DNA of 64,000 nucleotides, from positions 186,001 through 250,000 of the forward strand of contig JAFIFP010000009.1 of NCBI GenBank assembly GCA_020831965.1, written 5' to 3'. A program made the position numbers and the translations under genes. The notes below the pieces were generated by a model. The model had not been told where the DNA came from. It ran no database searches and was given only the letters and a program-made list of their open reading frames with translations. Each line of letters begins with the position of its first letter. The first letter of the stretch is position 1. This document shows, piece after piece, positions 17,702 through 27,434 of this stretch. This DNA comes from Idiomarina sp. (lineage in GTDB: Bacteria > Pseudomonadota > Gammaproteobacteria > Enterobacterales > Alteromonadaceae).

Positions 17702-18817
17702 CTACTTGTCTTCGATAAACTCGACTACTTCCAAGCCGAAGCCTGATAAGGCGGAGTACTTCTTCGGTGAACTGAGTAAACGCATTTGATGCACGCCTAA
17801 GTCAGCTAGAATTTGCGAGCCCACACCAACATTGCGCGATTGGTTTGACAGGGTTGCGCTTGGTCGCGACTCACCGAGATCTTCCCGTTCAAAGTGGCGT
17901 ACTTGTTCAATTAAATCCCGCGGTGTTTGCTGGCGACCTAACAAAACGAACACTCCACCTTCTTCGGCAATCTTGCGCATGGCGCGATAGAGCGGCCAAC
18001 TGCGTCGTGAGGCGCGGCTTGTGGCCAAGAGGTCATTGAAGGTATCTTGCAAATGTACCCGCACCATCACCGGCTCATCGGACTTAATCTCGCCGCTCAT
18101 CAAGGCAAAGTGAACCTGACCGTCGACCGTATCTTGGTATGTGACACAGTCAAACTCACCGTAAGCAGTGGGCAGCTTGCAATGACCTACCCGCGTGACG
18201 GTGTGCTCAGTGAGCGATCGATATTCGATTAAGTCAGCAATAGTCCCAATTTTAATGTCATGCTCTTTGGCGAAGGTCTCGAGATCTGGGCGACGCGCCA
18301 TGGTACCGTCTTCATTCAAGATCTCAACAATTACCGCTGCCGGCTCAAAGCCAGCCAAACGCGCTAAATCACAGCCCGCTTCCGTATGACCGGCACGATT
18401 CAATACGCCACCCTGCCGAGCTTTCAACGGGAAAATATGACCGGGCATCACTAAATCTGTTGGCTTAGCATCTTTAGCCACTGCGGCCAGTACAGTACGG
18501 GCGCGATCCGCTGCTGAAATACCGGTGGTGACGCCTTCAGCGGCTTCAATCGACACCGTAAAATTAGTGGCATAAGGTGAATTGTTTTGACCGACCATGA
18601 GCGGCAGGCGCAACTGCTGACAGCGCTCTTCAGTGAGCGTTAAACAAATCAGTCCACGGCCATATTTGGCCATAAAGTTAATCGCTTCAGGCGCGGCGCA
18701 CTCAGCCGCCATAATCAGATCACCTTCGTTCTCGCGATCCTCGTCGTCCATCAGAATCACCATCTTACCGGCTTTAATATCTGCGATGACTTCTGCCGTG
18801 GTGTTCAGGGTACTCAT
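17702..18817 (-). CDS. ribBA: DHBP synthase with degenerate GTP cyclohydrolase II domain (RibBA-like)
   Basis: A 371-residue fusion. Residues 1-200 are 3,4-dihydroxy-2-butanone-4-phosphate synthase with the intact [26 protein letters not shown] and [16 protein letters not shown] motifs, so this half should convert ribulose 5-phosphate. Residues about 205-371 align with GTP cyclohydrolase II, but the zinc-binding three-cysteine segment is replaced by [17 protein letters not shown], which contains no cysteine. The second activity is therefore probably absent, and a separate RibA is expected elsewhere. Such half-dead RibBA proteins are known in gammaproteobacteria. It overlaps ribD by 4 nt, with AGGAG upstream. 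ribE and ribH, often adjacent, are missing here. Confidence 0.9.
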   Translation of the reverse strand: MSTLNTTAEVIADIKAGKMVILMDDEDRENEGDLIMAAECAAPEAINFMAKYGRGLICLTLTEERCQQLRLPLMVGQNNSPYATNFTVSIEAAEGVTTGISAADRARTVLAAVAKDAKPTDLVMPGHIFPLKARQGGVLNRAGHTEAGCDLARLAGFEPAAVIVEILNEDGTMARRPDLETFAKEHDIKIGTIADLIEYRSLTEHTVTRVGHCKLPTAYGEFDCVTYQDTVDGQVHFALMSGEIKSDEPVMVRVHLQDTFNDLLATSRASRRSWPLYRAMRKIAEEGGVFVLLGRQQTPRDLIEQVRHFEREDLGESRPSATLSNQSRNVGVGSQILADLGVHQMRLLSSPKKYSALSGFGLEVVEFIEDK

Positions 18818-19965
18818 AGGGAATTCACTCCTGCTTTCGAAAGTATGTGATGTGCCCGGTAAACGAGCTTAACATCCGAGCCGATCACTTGCGTGTCGCA
18901 TAATTGTAGTTCGGGTACATCAGAAAGTGCGTCAAAGTCCCCCAGCGTCACTAAGGGTTGCGCATGGTCGCCGAGTAATTTCGGCGCTAAATAAACAATC
19001 AGTTCATCGACAAGTTGCAGCTGAATTAAAGCGCCCGCCAAGTTGTGACCCGCCTCACACCAGATGTGCTGAATACCCAACTCGCCGAGCTTCACCAACA
19101 GCGCCTGCAAATCCGCATGACCATGTCGGTCGGGCACTACAAGCTCCTGTACATGCTCTGGGAATTTCAATCCAAGTGGTCGGGTGCGGACTAAGTAAAC
19201 GGGCACACCATCTTGCAAAACTCGATGTTGTGCCGTGACTTCGCCGCGACGATCAATAATTACTCGTGCAGGTTGCCGCACCGGCTCGGGATACGTACTT
19301 CGTTCATGAACGGGAAACTCATCCAAGCGCACATTTAACGACGGATTATCCGCAACCACAGTGCCTGCGCCCGTTAAAATGGCACCCGCTTCAGCGCGAC
19401 CGAGTTGCACGTCTGCTCGAGCCTCCGGGCCGGTAAGCCACTGGCTTTGGCCATTCGCTAATGCTGTGCGGCCATCGAGACTGGCAGCCAGCTTCACAGT
19501 AAGCCAAGGGAGTCCCCGCTCACATTGGCTTAGAAATCCTGGATTCAATGCACGCGCTTGTTCGTTAAGCAAACCAACGTCCACCTGAATACCCGCATCA
19601 CGTAGGCGTTGAATACCTCGTCCTGCCACCGCTGGAAAGGGATCTTCCATCGCCACCACAACCCGCGCTAAACCTGCATTAATCAGCGCATCAGCACAAG
19701 GTGGTGTGCGGCCAAAGTGGCTGCAAGGCTCTAACGTCACGTAGGCCGTTGCACCCGCCGCAGCGCTTCCCGCGTCGCGTAACGCATGTACTTCCGCATG
19801 GGGTTCACCCGCGCGGGCATGAAAACCTTCGCCCACAATATTGCCCGCTGCATTCGCAATGACGCAACCAACATTCGGGTTCGGGTGGGTAGTAAAACGT
19901 CCGCGCGCTGCGAGTTCCAGCGCGCGAAGCATATGGGCGTGGTCGTGCTCGGTGAAGCGACTCAT
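18814..19965 (-). CDS. ribD: RibD: diaminohydroxyphosphoribosylaminopyrimidine deaminase / 5-amino-6-(5-phosphoribosylamino)uracil reductase
   Basis: A 383-residue bifunctional riboflavin enzyme. I choose the ATG at 19965, 8-11 nt after AGGTGA; a TTG three codons upstream sits too close to that site. The N-terminal deaminase shows [20 protein letters not shown] (zinc histidine and catalytic glutamate) and [14 protein letters not shown] (zinc cysteines). The C-terminal reductase begins around [17 protein letters not shown] and includes [13 protein letters not shown]. It follows nrdR by 14 nt and overlaps ribBA. Confidence 0.95.
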   Translation of the reverse strand: MSRFTEHDHAHMLRALELAARGRFTTHPNPNVGCVIANAAGNIVGEGFHARAGEPHAEVHALRDAGSAAAGATAYVTLEPCSHFGRTPPCADALINAGLARVVVAMEDPFPAVAGRGIQRLRDAGIQVDVGLLNEQARALNPGFLSQCERGLPWLTVKLAASLDGRTALANGQSQWLTGPEARADVQLGRAEAGAILTGAGTVVADNPSLNVRLDEFPVHERSTYPEPVRQPARVIIDRRGEVTAQHRVLQDGVPVYLVRTRPLGLKFPEHVQELVVPDRHGHADLQALLVKLGELGIQHIWCEAGHNLAGALIQLQLVDELIVYLAPKLLGDHAQPLVTLGDFDALSDVPELQLCDTQVIGSDVKLVYRAHHILSKAGVNSL

Positions 19966-19979
19966 TGGCAGCAAATCAC

Positions 19980-20435
19980 CTAATTCAAGTCATCTAAGCG
20001 GGCAATCTCTTCGCCGAAGTCACGAATGTCTTCAAACGAACGATACACTGACGCAAAGCGAATATAGGCGACTTTATCGAGCTGTTTCAGCTGTTCCATC
20101 ACCAGGCTACCAATAAACTTACTGGTAATTTCGCGTTCGCCTGTGGCGCGCAGCGCACTCTTGACCCGGTTCAAAGTGCTTTCCATGGCTTCCAAGCTGA
20201 CCGGGCGTTTCTCAAGTGCGCGCAACAAGCCTGCGCGCAGTTTGTCTTCGTTAAAAGGCTCGCGGGCACCATTGGTCTTAATGACCCGCGGCATGACCAG
20301 CTCAGCACTTTCAAAGGTGGTGAAGCGCTCCTTGCACGCATTACACTCACGCCGACGACGCACAGACAAACCATCGGCGACCAACCGGGAGTCGATAACC
20401 TTGGTATCTTGCGTGTTACAGAACGGGCAATGCAA
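19980..20435 (-). CDS. nrdR: Transcriptional repressor NrdR
   Basis: A 151-residue regulator of ribonucleotide reductase genes. A zinc ribbon with C3, C6, C31 and C34 is followed by RRRREC and a C-terminal ATP-cone domain (about residues 49-139). Full length for the family. It lies 9 nt downstream of glyA and upstream of ribD, the common gammaproteobacterial arrangement. Confidence 0.96.
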   Translation of the reverse strand: MHCPFCNTQDTKVIDSRLVADGLSVRRRRECNACKERFTTFESAELVMPRVIKTNGAREPFNEDKLRAGLLRALEKRPVSLEAMESTLNRVKSALRATGEREITSKFIGSLVMEQLKQLDKVAYIRFASVYRSFEDIRDFGEEIARLDDLN

Positions 20436-20444
20436 GGGCAGCTC

Positions 20445-21704
20445 CTATTTTGCGTAGACTGGGAATTTGGCACACAGTGCTTTGACCTGCTCGCGCACTG
20501 ACGCTTCCACTGACGCATCACCAAGATTATCCAGTACGTCACAAATCCAACGAGCCACCTGCTCCGCTTCAGGCACTTTGAAACCGCGCCGAGTAATCGC
20601 GGGCGTACCTAAACGTAAACCTGAGGTCACAAAGGGTGAACGTGGATCATTTGGCACCGAGTTCTTATTCACTGTGATATAAGACCGACCCAACGCTGCG
20701 TCGGCGTCCTTACCGGTAATGTCTTTGTCGATCAGATCCACAAGGAACAAGTGATTTTCCGTGCCGTTCGAAACAATTTTATAGCCGCGCTCTTGCATCA
20801 CGCGAACCATCGCTTTGGCGTTGTCCAAGACTTGCTGCTGATAAGCTTTGAATTCAGGCGCCAGTGCTTCTTTGAAAGCCACCGCTTTAGCGGCAATCAC
20901 ATGCATTAGCGGGCCGCCTTGGTTACCCGGGAATACCGAGCTGTTTAATTTCTTATGCAGATCTTCGTCGTTCTTGCCCGAAAGAATCAAACCGCTGCGA
21001 GGACCAGCGAGTGTTTTGTGTGTGGTGGTCGTAACGACGTCAGCAATTGGCACTGGGTTCGGGTATAAACCTGCCGCCACTAATCCAGCGACGTGAGCCA
21101 TATCCACTAATAAGTAAGCACCGACTTCGTCCGCAATTTCGCGGAAACGTTGCCAGTCCACAATACCGGAATACGCAGAAAAACCAGCGATAATCAGCTT
21201 AGGTTTGTGCTCAACCGCTAACGAATGTACTTCTTCGTAGTCAATCTCACCGGTGGCTTCGCTCAAACCGTATTGCACGGCATTGTAAGTTTTACCCGAG
21301 AAGTTTACGTGTGAACCGTGAGTCAAGTGGCCACCGTGGGCGAGGCTCATACCTAACACAGTATCGCCAGCATTTAATAACGCCATAAAGGCTGCAGCGT
21401 TGGCTTGTGAACCAGAATGAGGTTGGACGTTAGCGTACACTGCGCCGAAGAGCTCCTTCGCGCGTTCAATAGCGAGGTTTTCAGCAATATCCACGTACTC
21501 ACAACCACCGTAATAACGCTTACCCGGATAGCCTTCAGCATACTTATTCGTGAGCTGCGAACCCTGAGCTTCGAGAACGCGTGGGCTGGTGTAGTTTTCA
21601 GATGCGATGAGCTCAATATGCTCTTCTTGGCGTTTTTCTTCCGCCTGCATTGCATCCCATAATTCTGGATCGAATCCAGCGATTGTCATATCTTGCCCAG
21701 CCAT
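20445..21704 (-). CDS. glyA: Serine hydroxymethyltransferase
   Basis: A 419-residue PLP enzyme interconverting serine and glycine with transfer of a one-carbon unit to tetrahydrofolate. Motifs: [31 protein letters not shown], and [14 protein letters not shown] with the PLP lysine at about residue 230. The length is normal. First gene of the glyA-nrdR-ribD-ribBA operon; the ATG is preceded by GAGGAG. Confidence 0.97.
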   Translation of the reverse strand: MAGQDMTIAGFDPELWDAMQAEEKRQEEHIELIASENYTSPRVLEAQGSQLTNKYAEGYPGKRYYGGCEYVDIAENLAIERAKELFGAVYANVQPHSGSQANAAAFMALLNAGDTVLGMSLAHGGHLTHGSHVNFSGKTYNAVQYGLSEATGEIDYEEVHSLAVEHKPKLIIAGFSAYSGIVDWQRFREIADEVGAYLLVDMAHVAGLVAAGLYPNPVPIADVVTTTTHKTLAGPRSGLILSGKNDEDLHKKLNSSVFPGNQGGPLMHVIAAKAVAFKEALAPEFKAYQQQVLDNAKAMVRVMQERGYKIVSNGTENHLFLVDLIDKDITGKDADAALGRSYITVNKNSVPNDPRSPFVTSGLRLGTPAITRRGFKVPEAEQVARWICDVLDNLGDASVEASVREQVKALCAKFPVYAK

Positions 21705-21736
21705 GCCAACTCCTCAAATAATCACGATGTGTTTGT

Positions 21737-21765
21737 ATTCTACCGTCTGCACCAAGTCCCGGCAA
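21737..21765 (-). promoter_or_regulatory. Probable sigma-70 promoter of glyA
   Basis: On the minus strand TTGCCG (21765-21760) and TAGAAT (21742-21737) are 17 bases apart, about 33 bases upstream of the glyA ATG. No PurR or MetR site was recognised. Confidence 0.5.
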
Positions 21766-21781
21766 TTAACGCGCCCGGTAA

Positions 21782-23632
21782 TTACCAGAAGTGATGACTG
21801 ATGCTTAATCGGAACACTCGTCCCGGCTCAGGAAACCCCGGCCGGTACTGATGTTCTGCGCCAAAAAAGTTATCGATACTAATACCAAGAATCCATTTAT
21901 GAATCAGTGCCTGCTCCCAACGTAAGTTGAGTAACCAAAAGCCTGCGGTTCGGTAAGTTTCTTCCGTCGAGCCCCAACGCCCACCACTACCATATATATC
22001 CGCTGACAGAACGCCATCTCGGAAGCCATGACTCACTGTCACTTGGCCACTTCTGACTGCCCTTGCAATCAGCTGGCGGTTCGTTTCCGTATCGCGTGCG
22101 CGCACAAATGAGGTATGGGCACGAATGCGCCATTGCTGCCAGTCATGCACCCAACGGAAAGTGGTACCCATAGTGCGTGCTTGGTTAATGTTCTGCGGCC
22201 GCCAAAGGAATGGGTCTTCCGTGGGCGCCCACTGAATAAGATCGTCGTACTCGGTGGCGAATGCCTCACCTTCCCAATAGCCAGTTTGCGTGACGAAACG
22301 TGCGAAGGTACGTACACTGACTGAGCGCTCAGGATCGAGGTCCGGATTACCGCCGTTCGGCCAATATAAATCATTGAAACTGGGTGCCTTGAAGCCAGTG
22401 CTATAACCCACCCCGAACTGCCAGTCTTCAAATGCCTGCCAACTTATGTCGCCGTGAGCGGTGAGCACAGTGCCGAATTCCGAAGCATGTTCGAGACGGC
22501 CGCCTGTGCTGGCCTGCCAACCCGGATATTGCCACTGATACTGGGCGAACACTGAGCGCGTGTTGCGATCTGGTAATGCCTCGTCGAACGTTGAGCCTTC
22601 AACCTGTTCTTGTTGCCAATCAGCTCCAACCGACAGCCAGTGGCGTCCGCCAGAAAGACGCATATCTTGCTGCCAGCTCCACTGATTTACTCTCGCATCA
22701 ATGGTATCGCCTAAACCGAGCCACGGGCGGGGTTGCGGTAGGTGATCACCAGTCGTGATCTGCTGACGCAGTGCGCTGTAACGCACTTGCTGAACTAAAC
22801 CGGGATTCACTTCCCAGCGTCCACTGAGGCTGGTGTTCTGTTGCTTAGTGCGCGTATTCGGTTCACAGCGTACCTGATGAAATTCGAATACATCAAAGCA
22901 GCCAGCATCGTAGCTTTGATGATTGGTCATGTAGTTGTAACGCCCCTGCAATGTCACATCGCGACGCGGACGCCAACTGCTGCTCCATGTGGCATTAGTA
23001 AGCGAGGCTCCATCGTCATCGCCGGCACCAAATTCGGTTTCGGTCGTCGTGTCGTAGCCGTGGGTTAAGCGTCGTGCAATGTTTAGCTGATGGGTCCATT
23101 CAGCATCGCGATAACCAAACGAACCCGCCGCTTCGCGGGTGTTAAATGCACCATGACGAATGCGCAAACGATGTTCCGTGCGCTGCGCTTGACGAGTGAA
23201 AATTTGAATGACGCCGGCGAGACTGCCAGAACCATAAAGCGAGGCCCGAGGACCGCGCACTATTTCGATATATTCAATATCGTCGGGATGAAGGGCTTCA
23301 AGCGTAGCAATTCCAAGAGTTGGGCTAGTAAGCGGTTGGCCGTCGAGGAGAATAAGTACTTGCCCAGAGGCGCCACCTTGCATGAAGGTCGATAACGGGC
23401 CGCCAAGGGCACCCGAGGTGAACACATCGAGTCCCGCAATTTGACGCAGTACCGGCAACATGGACGTGGCCTGCAAACGGGCAATCTCCGCGCGGCTGAT
23501 CACCTGCGTCGCAACGGGCTGTTGCAACGCAGGGCCGGGCGTCCGGGTTCCCGTCACCACAATGTGTTCAATATCGGCCATGGCGGGTGTCGCGAACAGC
23601 AACACCGCGGCGCAACAAAGACTCCTGCGCAT
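21782..23632 (-). CDS. btuB: TonB-dependent receptor, BtuB-like (vitamin B12)
   Basis: A 616-residue outer-membrane receptor with signal peptide (to MADA-type site near residue 19) and a TonB-box-like DIEHIVVTGTR at the mature N-terminus. The plug domain contains LPVLRQIAGLDV, VLILLDGQPL and YIEIVRGPRASLYGSGSLAGVIQIFT. A beta-barrel follows, ending in the terminal aromatic SISHHFW. Length and plug motifs match BtuB. The btuFCD-like genes downstream on the same strand support cobalamin or a similar metal chelate as the ligand. It starts only 8 nt after ettA, so there is no room for a dedicated cobalamin riboswitch in front of it. Confidence 0.8.
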   Translation of the reverse strand: MRRSLCCAAVLLFATPAMADIEHIVVTGTRTPGPALQQPVATQVISRAEIARLQATSMLPVLRQIAGLDVFTSGALGGPLSTFMQGGASGQVLILLDGQPLTSPTLGIATLEALHPDDIEYIEIVRGPRASLYGSGSLAGVIQIFTRQAQRTEHRLRIRHGAFNTREAAGSFGYRDAEWTHQLNIARRLTHGYDTTTETEFGAGDDDGASLTNATWSSSWRPRRDVTLQGRYNYMTNHQSYDAGCFDVFEFHQVRCEPNTRTKQQNTSLSGRWEVNPGLVQQVRYSALRQQITTGDHLPQPRPWLGLGDTIDARVNQWSWQQDMRLSGGRHWLSVGADWQQEQVEGSTFDEALPDRNTRSVFAQYQWQYPGWQASTGGRLEHASEFGTVLTAHGDISWQAFEDWQFGVGYSTGFKAPSFNDLYWPNGGNPDLDPERSVSVRTFARFVTQTGYWEGEAFATEYDDLIQWAPTEDPFLWRPQNINQARTMGTTFRWVHDWQQWRIRAHTSFVRARDTETNRQLIARAVRSGQVTVSHGFRDGVLSADIYGSGGRWGSTEETYRTAGFWLLNLRWEQALIHKWILGISIDNFFGAEHQYRPGFPEPGRVFRLSISHHFW

Positions 23633-23640
23633 AGCTCCCG

Positions 23641-25308
23641 TTACTTCGTAATACGCTTGTATCTGATACGATGCGGTTCCATCGCATCGGCACCAAAGGT
23701 CTTCTTCATGTACTCCTCGTACTCGGAGTAGTTACCCTCGTAGAAGGTAATTTGGCCTTCATCACGGTAATCCAAAATATGAGTCGCAATACGGTCAAGG
23801 AACCAACGGTCGTGCGAGATAACCAAGGCGGCGCCGGGGAATTCGAGCAGAGCTTCTTCCAATGCTCGGAGTGTTTCCACGTCGAGATCGTTGGTGGGCT
23901 CATCGAGCAGTAACAAGTTACCGCCGGCCTTCAGAAGCTTGGCCAAATGAACACGGTTGCGTTCACCACCGGAAAGCTCGCCAATGCGTTTCTGTTGGTC
24001 ATTGCCACGGAAATTGAAACGACCCACATAAGCACGGCTGGGAACTTCGTAGTTACCAATTTTCAGGATATCATGACCTTCCGAAATCTCTTCCCACACT
24101 GTTTTCTTCGCGTCCATGTCGTCACGGAACTGATCCACCGACGCTAACTGAACCGTTTCGCCCAGCTCCACTGTGCCGGAGTCTGGAGATTCCTTGCCGG
24201 AAATCATGCGGAAGAGTGTCGACTTACCGGCACCGTTCGGACCGATAATTCCGACAATCGCGCCTTTCGGCATGCTAAAGCTTAAATCGTCAATGAGAAC
24301 ACGCTCACCATAGCTCTTCTTCAGGTTGTTCACGTCCAGTACCTTGTCACCCAAACGCGGTCCGGGCGGAATGAAGAGTTCATTAGTTTCGTTGCGAGTT
24401 TGGTGCTCTGCGCTTTGTAATTCTTCAAAACGAGCCAAACGTGCTTTGCTCTTCGCTTGGCGACCTTTCGGGTTTTGACGTACCCACTCTAATTCTTTCT
24501 GAATCGACTTCTGACGCGCAGCTTCAGAGCGCTCTTCTTGCTTCAAACGAGCATCTTTCTGCTCAAGCCAGCTCGAATAGTTGCCTTCCCATGGAATGCC
24601 ATAGCCGCGGTCAAGTTCCAGAATCCAGCCTGCCACGTTGTCGAGGAAGTAGCGGTCATGGGTAATGGCCACAACAGTGCCTTCATAGTCATGCAGGAAG
24701 CGTTCGAGCCAAGCTACCGATTCGGCGTCCAAGTGGTTGGTCGGTTCATCGAGAAGCAACATATCGGGCTTTTCAAGAAGTAAGCGGCAAATCGCGACAC
24801 GGCGACGCTCCCCCCCGGATAGGTGTTCAATGGTCGCGTCCCATGGTGGCAAGCGCAGCGCGTCGGCGGCACGTTCAAGCACGTTATCAATACTATGACC
24901 GTCCTTCGCTTGCAGAATCGCCTCCATTTCGCCTTGCTCTTTCGCTAAGGCATCGAAGTCAGCGCCCTCTTCTGCGTAGGCTGCGTAGATCTCGTCGAGG
25001 CGGCGCAATGCATCTTTGACGTCCGATACTGCTTCTTCAACAATTTCACGCACCGTCTTCGAAGGATCGAGTTGTGGTTCCTGCGGTAAGTAACCGATCT
25101 TGATCCCTGTTTGTGGGCGGGCTTCACCTTCAAACTCAGTATCAACGCCAGCCATAATACGCAGCAAAGTCGACTTACCCGAGCCATTAAGACCGAGCAC
25201 ACCAATCTTCGCACCAGGGAAAAAGCTTAAGGAAATGTCTTTTAGAATCGTACGTTTCGGAGGAACAACTTTGCTGACACGCAGCATGCTGTAAATGTAT
25301 TGCGCCAT
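23641..25308 (-). CDS. ettA: Energy-dependent translational throttle EttA (ABC-F ATPase)
   Basis: A 555-residue soluble protein with two ABC domains and no membrane segment. Walker A motifs are GLNGSGKST (about residues 38-46) and GPNGAGKST (about 355-363). Signatures are LSGGERRRV and LSGGERNRV, and Walker B with DEPTNHLD and DEPTNDLD. A charged linker of about 80 residues (KQEERSEAARQKSIQKELEW) lies between the domains, and the arm insertion fits EttA. It acts at the ribosomal E site to gate the first peptide bond according to ADP/ATP ratio. It seems to head a two-gene unit with btuB. Confidence 0.95.
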   Translation of the reverse strand: MAQYIYSMLRVSKVVPPKRTILKDISLSFFPGAKIGVLGLNGSGKSTLLRIMAGVDTEFEGEARPQTGIKIGYLPQEPQLDPSKTVREIVEEAVSDVKDALRRLDEIYAAYAEEGADFDALAKEQGEMEAILQAKDGHSIDNVLERAADALRLPPWDATIEHLSGGERRRVAICRLLLEKPDMLLLDEPTNHLDAESVAWLERFLHDYEGTVVAITHDRYFLDNVAGWILELDRGYGIPWEGNYSSWLEQKDARLKQEERSEAARQKSIQKELEWVRQNPKGRQAKSKARLARFEELQSAEHQTRNETNELFIPPGPRLGDKVLDVNNLKKSYGERVLIDDLSFSMPKGAIVGIIGPNGAGKSTLFRMISGKESPDSGTVELGETVQLASVDQFRDDMDAKKTVWEEISEGHDILKIGNYEVPSRAYVGRFNFRGNDQQKRIGELSGGERNRVHLAKLLKAGGNLLLLDEPTNDLDVETLRALEEALLEFPGAALVISHDRWFLDRIATHILDYRDEGQITFYEGNYSEYEEYMKKTFGADAMEPHRIRYKRITK

Positions 25309-25383
25309 GGGAGTTCAAACCCTATCTAAGAACCAAAACAATAGCGCGAACTATACCACAAACCCCACCCCACAAAACAGAAC

Positions 25384-25740
25384 GGGGTCAGAACAACTCA
25401 TTTGGCGCTAAACCCATGAAAAATATGCAAAACCCCAGAATGGGGTCAGACCCTAAAATTGAGGGTCAGATGAACCTCATTATCTTTTATCCTATTGAAT
25501 AATATAGATTATTTAATCAGAACCCGAGTTGTAACCGGTAGAACAATCTGGTTTCTACCGGTTTTCGCCACGAATAAGCGGATTCTGTGGCGATTGTCGT
25601 TAAATAACATTGTACGCAATAAGAAATATCGGCAGGTATAAGGCACTTTGTTGATCTGACCCTATTCTCTACAAGCCTTTAAAAACGGAAAATCGGGCTG
25701 AAAAAGTTGTTCTGACCCCAACTTAAAGGGGTCTGACCCC
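25384..25740. repeat. Composite family-1 REP element between ettA and btuD
   Basis: GGGGTCAGAACAAC at 25384-25397 is the exact reverse complement of 25706-25719, so 14-bp arms enclose about 336 bp. Further copies of the motif lie at 25442-25454, 25461-25471, 25653-25663 and 25728-25740. The stretch 25653-25721, read on the minus strand, is a third copy of the roughly 72-nt unit that flanks the transposase at 53.5 kb. Positions 25405-25425 match 2111-2131 exactly. Inside are two strong hairpins at 25533-25563 and 25566-25592. No ORF is evident in this 414-base gap between genes. Confidence 0.8.
25533..25592. other. Two adjacent strong hairpins inside the composite REP element
   Basis: AACCGGTAGAA (25533-25543) pairs with TTCTACCGGTT (25553-25563) around a 9-base loop, followed by TT. 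Next comes CGCCACGAAT...ATTCTGTGGCG (25566-25592). The first could act as a weak terminator on the plus strand, but both neighbouring genes are on the minus strand, so structure of a repeat element is the better reading. Confidence 0.5.
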
Positions 25741-26442
25741 GATCTGGGTTTGGAAAACGTGGTTTTGGTTTTGGGGGGTGAGGGTTGTGGGGGTGGGGCC
25801 GTGGGCGTAAATCGTGCCTTCGTGAAGGAGAGCGATGTCGTCGCACCAGTCGGAGGCCGCCTGGAGATCGTGCAACACGACGATTACGCAGGCTCCTTGT
25901 GCGGCTTGGTTGCGCAAAATTGCCATCGCCTGCTGTTGATGCAGCGGATCCAAGCCAGCCGTTGGTTCATCCACTAACAATAACTTCGGCTGACCAGCCA
26001 GCACACGCGCCAATAAAACTCGTTGTAATTCACCAGTAGATAACTCATGTACGGAGCGTGTCGCCAACGACAAAACATCGGTCTGTTTCATAGCCCATTG
26101 CATAGCAGTGGCCGCTTCCGCAGAAGAACGATACAACGCACCTAACGCAACTAAGTCACCGGCAGGCAAGCCCCACGCCGGCGTTTCTCGCTGCCCTAAA
26201 TAGCCAATCAATCGCGCGCGCTCAGCACGAGGCATTAATGCAAGCTCACTTCCCTGCCAACCAATCTGTCCTCGCGTCACCGGCTCAATACCTGCCACCA
26301 GTTTCAGTAGCGTGCTCTTCCCGCTACCGTTCACGCCCAACAAACCTGTCACGCGCCCAATCGGAAAGCTCCCGCTCACACCACGCAATACTTGCCGCTG
26401 ACCATAGCCCCCAACCACATCCGTTAAATCCAATCCGCTCAT
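25723..26442 (-). CDS. btuD: FecCD-type ABC importer ATPase, BtuD-like
   Basis: A 239-residue ABC ATPase of the cobalamin/siderophore/haem class. Walker A is GVNGSGKST (about residues 35-43), the signature LSTGELQRV, and Walker B LLLVDEPTAGLD. The LSTGE form of the signature is less common than LSGGQ. It overlaps btuC by 4 nt. The last residues (IGVRPL) are encoded by the family-1 repeat GGGGTCAGACCCC, and the stop TAA follows directly, so the native 3' end has been replaced or extended by the repeat. Substrate assignment to B12 rests on the nearby receptor. Confidence 0.82.
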   Translation of the reverse strand: MSGLDLTDVVGGYGQRQVLRGVSGSFPIGRVTGLLGVNGSGKSTLLKLVAGIEPVTRGQIGWQGSELALMPRAERARLIGYLGQRETPAWGLPAGDLVALGALYRSSAEAATAMQWAMKQTDVLSLATRSVHELSTGELQRVLLARVLAGQPKLLLVDEPTAGLDPLHQQQAMAILRNQAAQGACVIVVLHDLQAASDWCDDIALLHEGTIYAHGPTPTTLTPQNQNHVFQTQIGVRPL

Positions 26443-27434
26443 CGGGGTTCACTCCAACCATGCTTGCCACGCAACAAAATCCATAAAAAGAATGGCCCAC
26501 CAAACAAGGTCAGCACCACGCCAACGCGCAGTTCCGATGGCGTGGGCAACCACTGCACCAGCATGTCCGCCCACAACAAAAACACGGCGCCAGCTAGGCC
26601 TGAACTCAAGAGCAATTTACCGGGGTCAGCTGCAACCCAGCGACGCATTAAATGCGGCACAATCAGTCCGACAAAGCCAATCACACCGGTCATAGCAACA
26701 CAGCTTCCCACTAACAATGCCGTGCCCAACAACAAAAGTAAGCGCTCACGTCCAACGGCAAACCCAAGCGTCAAAGCCGTATCCTCTCCCAAGGTTAGGG
26801 CACGCAAAAACGGCGCTGAACGCCACACCAACACAACACCAGCCAGCAAAAACGGCGCCATAAACACCAGTTGGTCCAAGTCGCGATACGCCACCGATCC
26901 CATCAACCAAAAACTCATTTCCTGCATGGCAAACGGATTGGGTGCAACGCTGAGCGCCAACGCAATCAGGCCCGAAAAAAACGCAGAACAGGCAATACCC
27001 GCCAAAATCAATGTCGTTGTACTCGCCCGCCGACCGGCTATACCTAAGAGCAGCAACAACGCTGCCAAACTCCCCAACACCGCACTTAACGGCAATAAGA
27101 ACGAATGCCAGAGCGCCAGCCCAAAATACAACACCAGCACAGACACTACCGCCGCACCACCACTGATCCCCAATATCCCCGGCTCCGCCAATGGATTGCG
27201 CAATAGCCCCTGCATGGCAGCACCAGCCATTGCCAAACCAAATCCGGCACACAAGGCCAGCAATACTCTCGGCAAACGCACATCTAATAAAATCTGTCGA
27301 GCCAACAGGTCTGCCGGCGATTCCACGTTACCAAACAGAGCACGCCATACCGAGATATCCACCGCTCCCGCATGCAACGCCAGCACAGCGCTCACCGCAA
27401 TCAATGCCAATAAAGTCCATCGATGATTCATCAT
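26439..27434 (-). CDS. btuC: FecCD-family ABC permease, BtuC-like
   Basis: A 331-residue permease with about 10 membrane helices. Family motifs: LPRVLLALCAGFGLAMAGA with AMQGLLRNPLAEPGILG, GSVAYRD, and IGFVGLIVPHLMRR near residue 265. These are the hallmark segments of BtuC/FecCD importers of cobalamin, haem and ferric siderophores. Start and stop both overlap the neighbouring genes by 4 nt, giving a coupled btuF-btuC-btuD unit. Confidence 0.85.
   Translation of the reverse strand: MMNHRWTLLALIAVSAVLALHAGAVDISVWRALFGNVESPADLLARQILLDVRLPRVLLALCAGFGLAMAGAAMQGLLRNPLAEPGILGISGGAAVVSVLVLYFGLALWHSFLLPLSAVLGSLAALLLLLGIAGRRASTTTLILAGIACSAFFSGLIALALSVAPNPFAMQEMSFWLMGSVAYRDLDQLVFMAPFLLAGVVLVWRSAPFLRALTLGEDTALTLGFAVGRERLLLLLGTALLVGSCVAMTGVIGFVGLIVPHLMRRWVAADPGKLLLSSGLAGAVFLLWADMLVQWLPTPSELRVGVVLTLFGGPFFLWILLRGKHGWSEPR

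Noticed and set aside
25309-25722. Cobalamin riboswitch between ettA and btuD
   Set aside because: No B12-box-like conserved core was recognised; the hairpins belong to the REP composite, and the gap is downstream of btuD on the coding strand.
26464-27426. 320-codon ORF antisense to btuC
   Set aside because: Low-complexity translation rich in N, T, A and P, typical of the reverse of a membrane protein gene.
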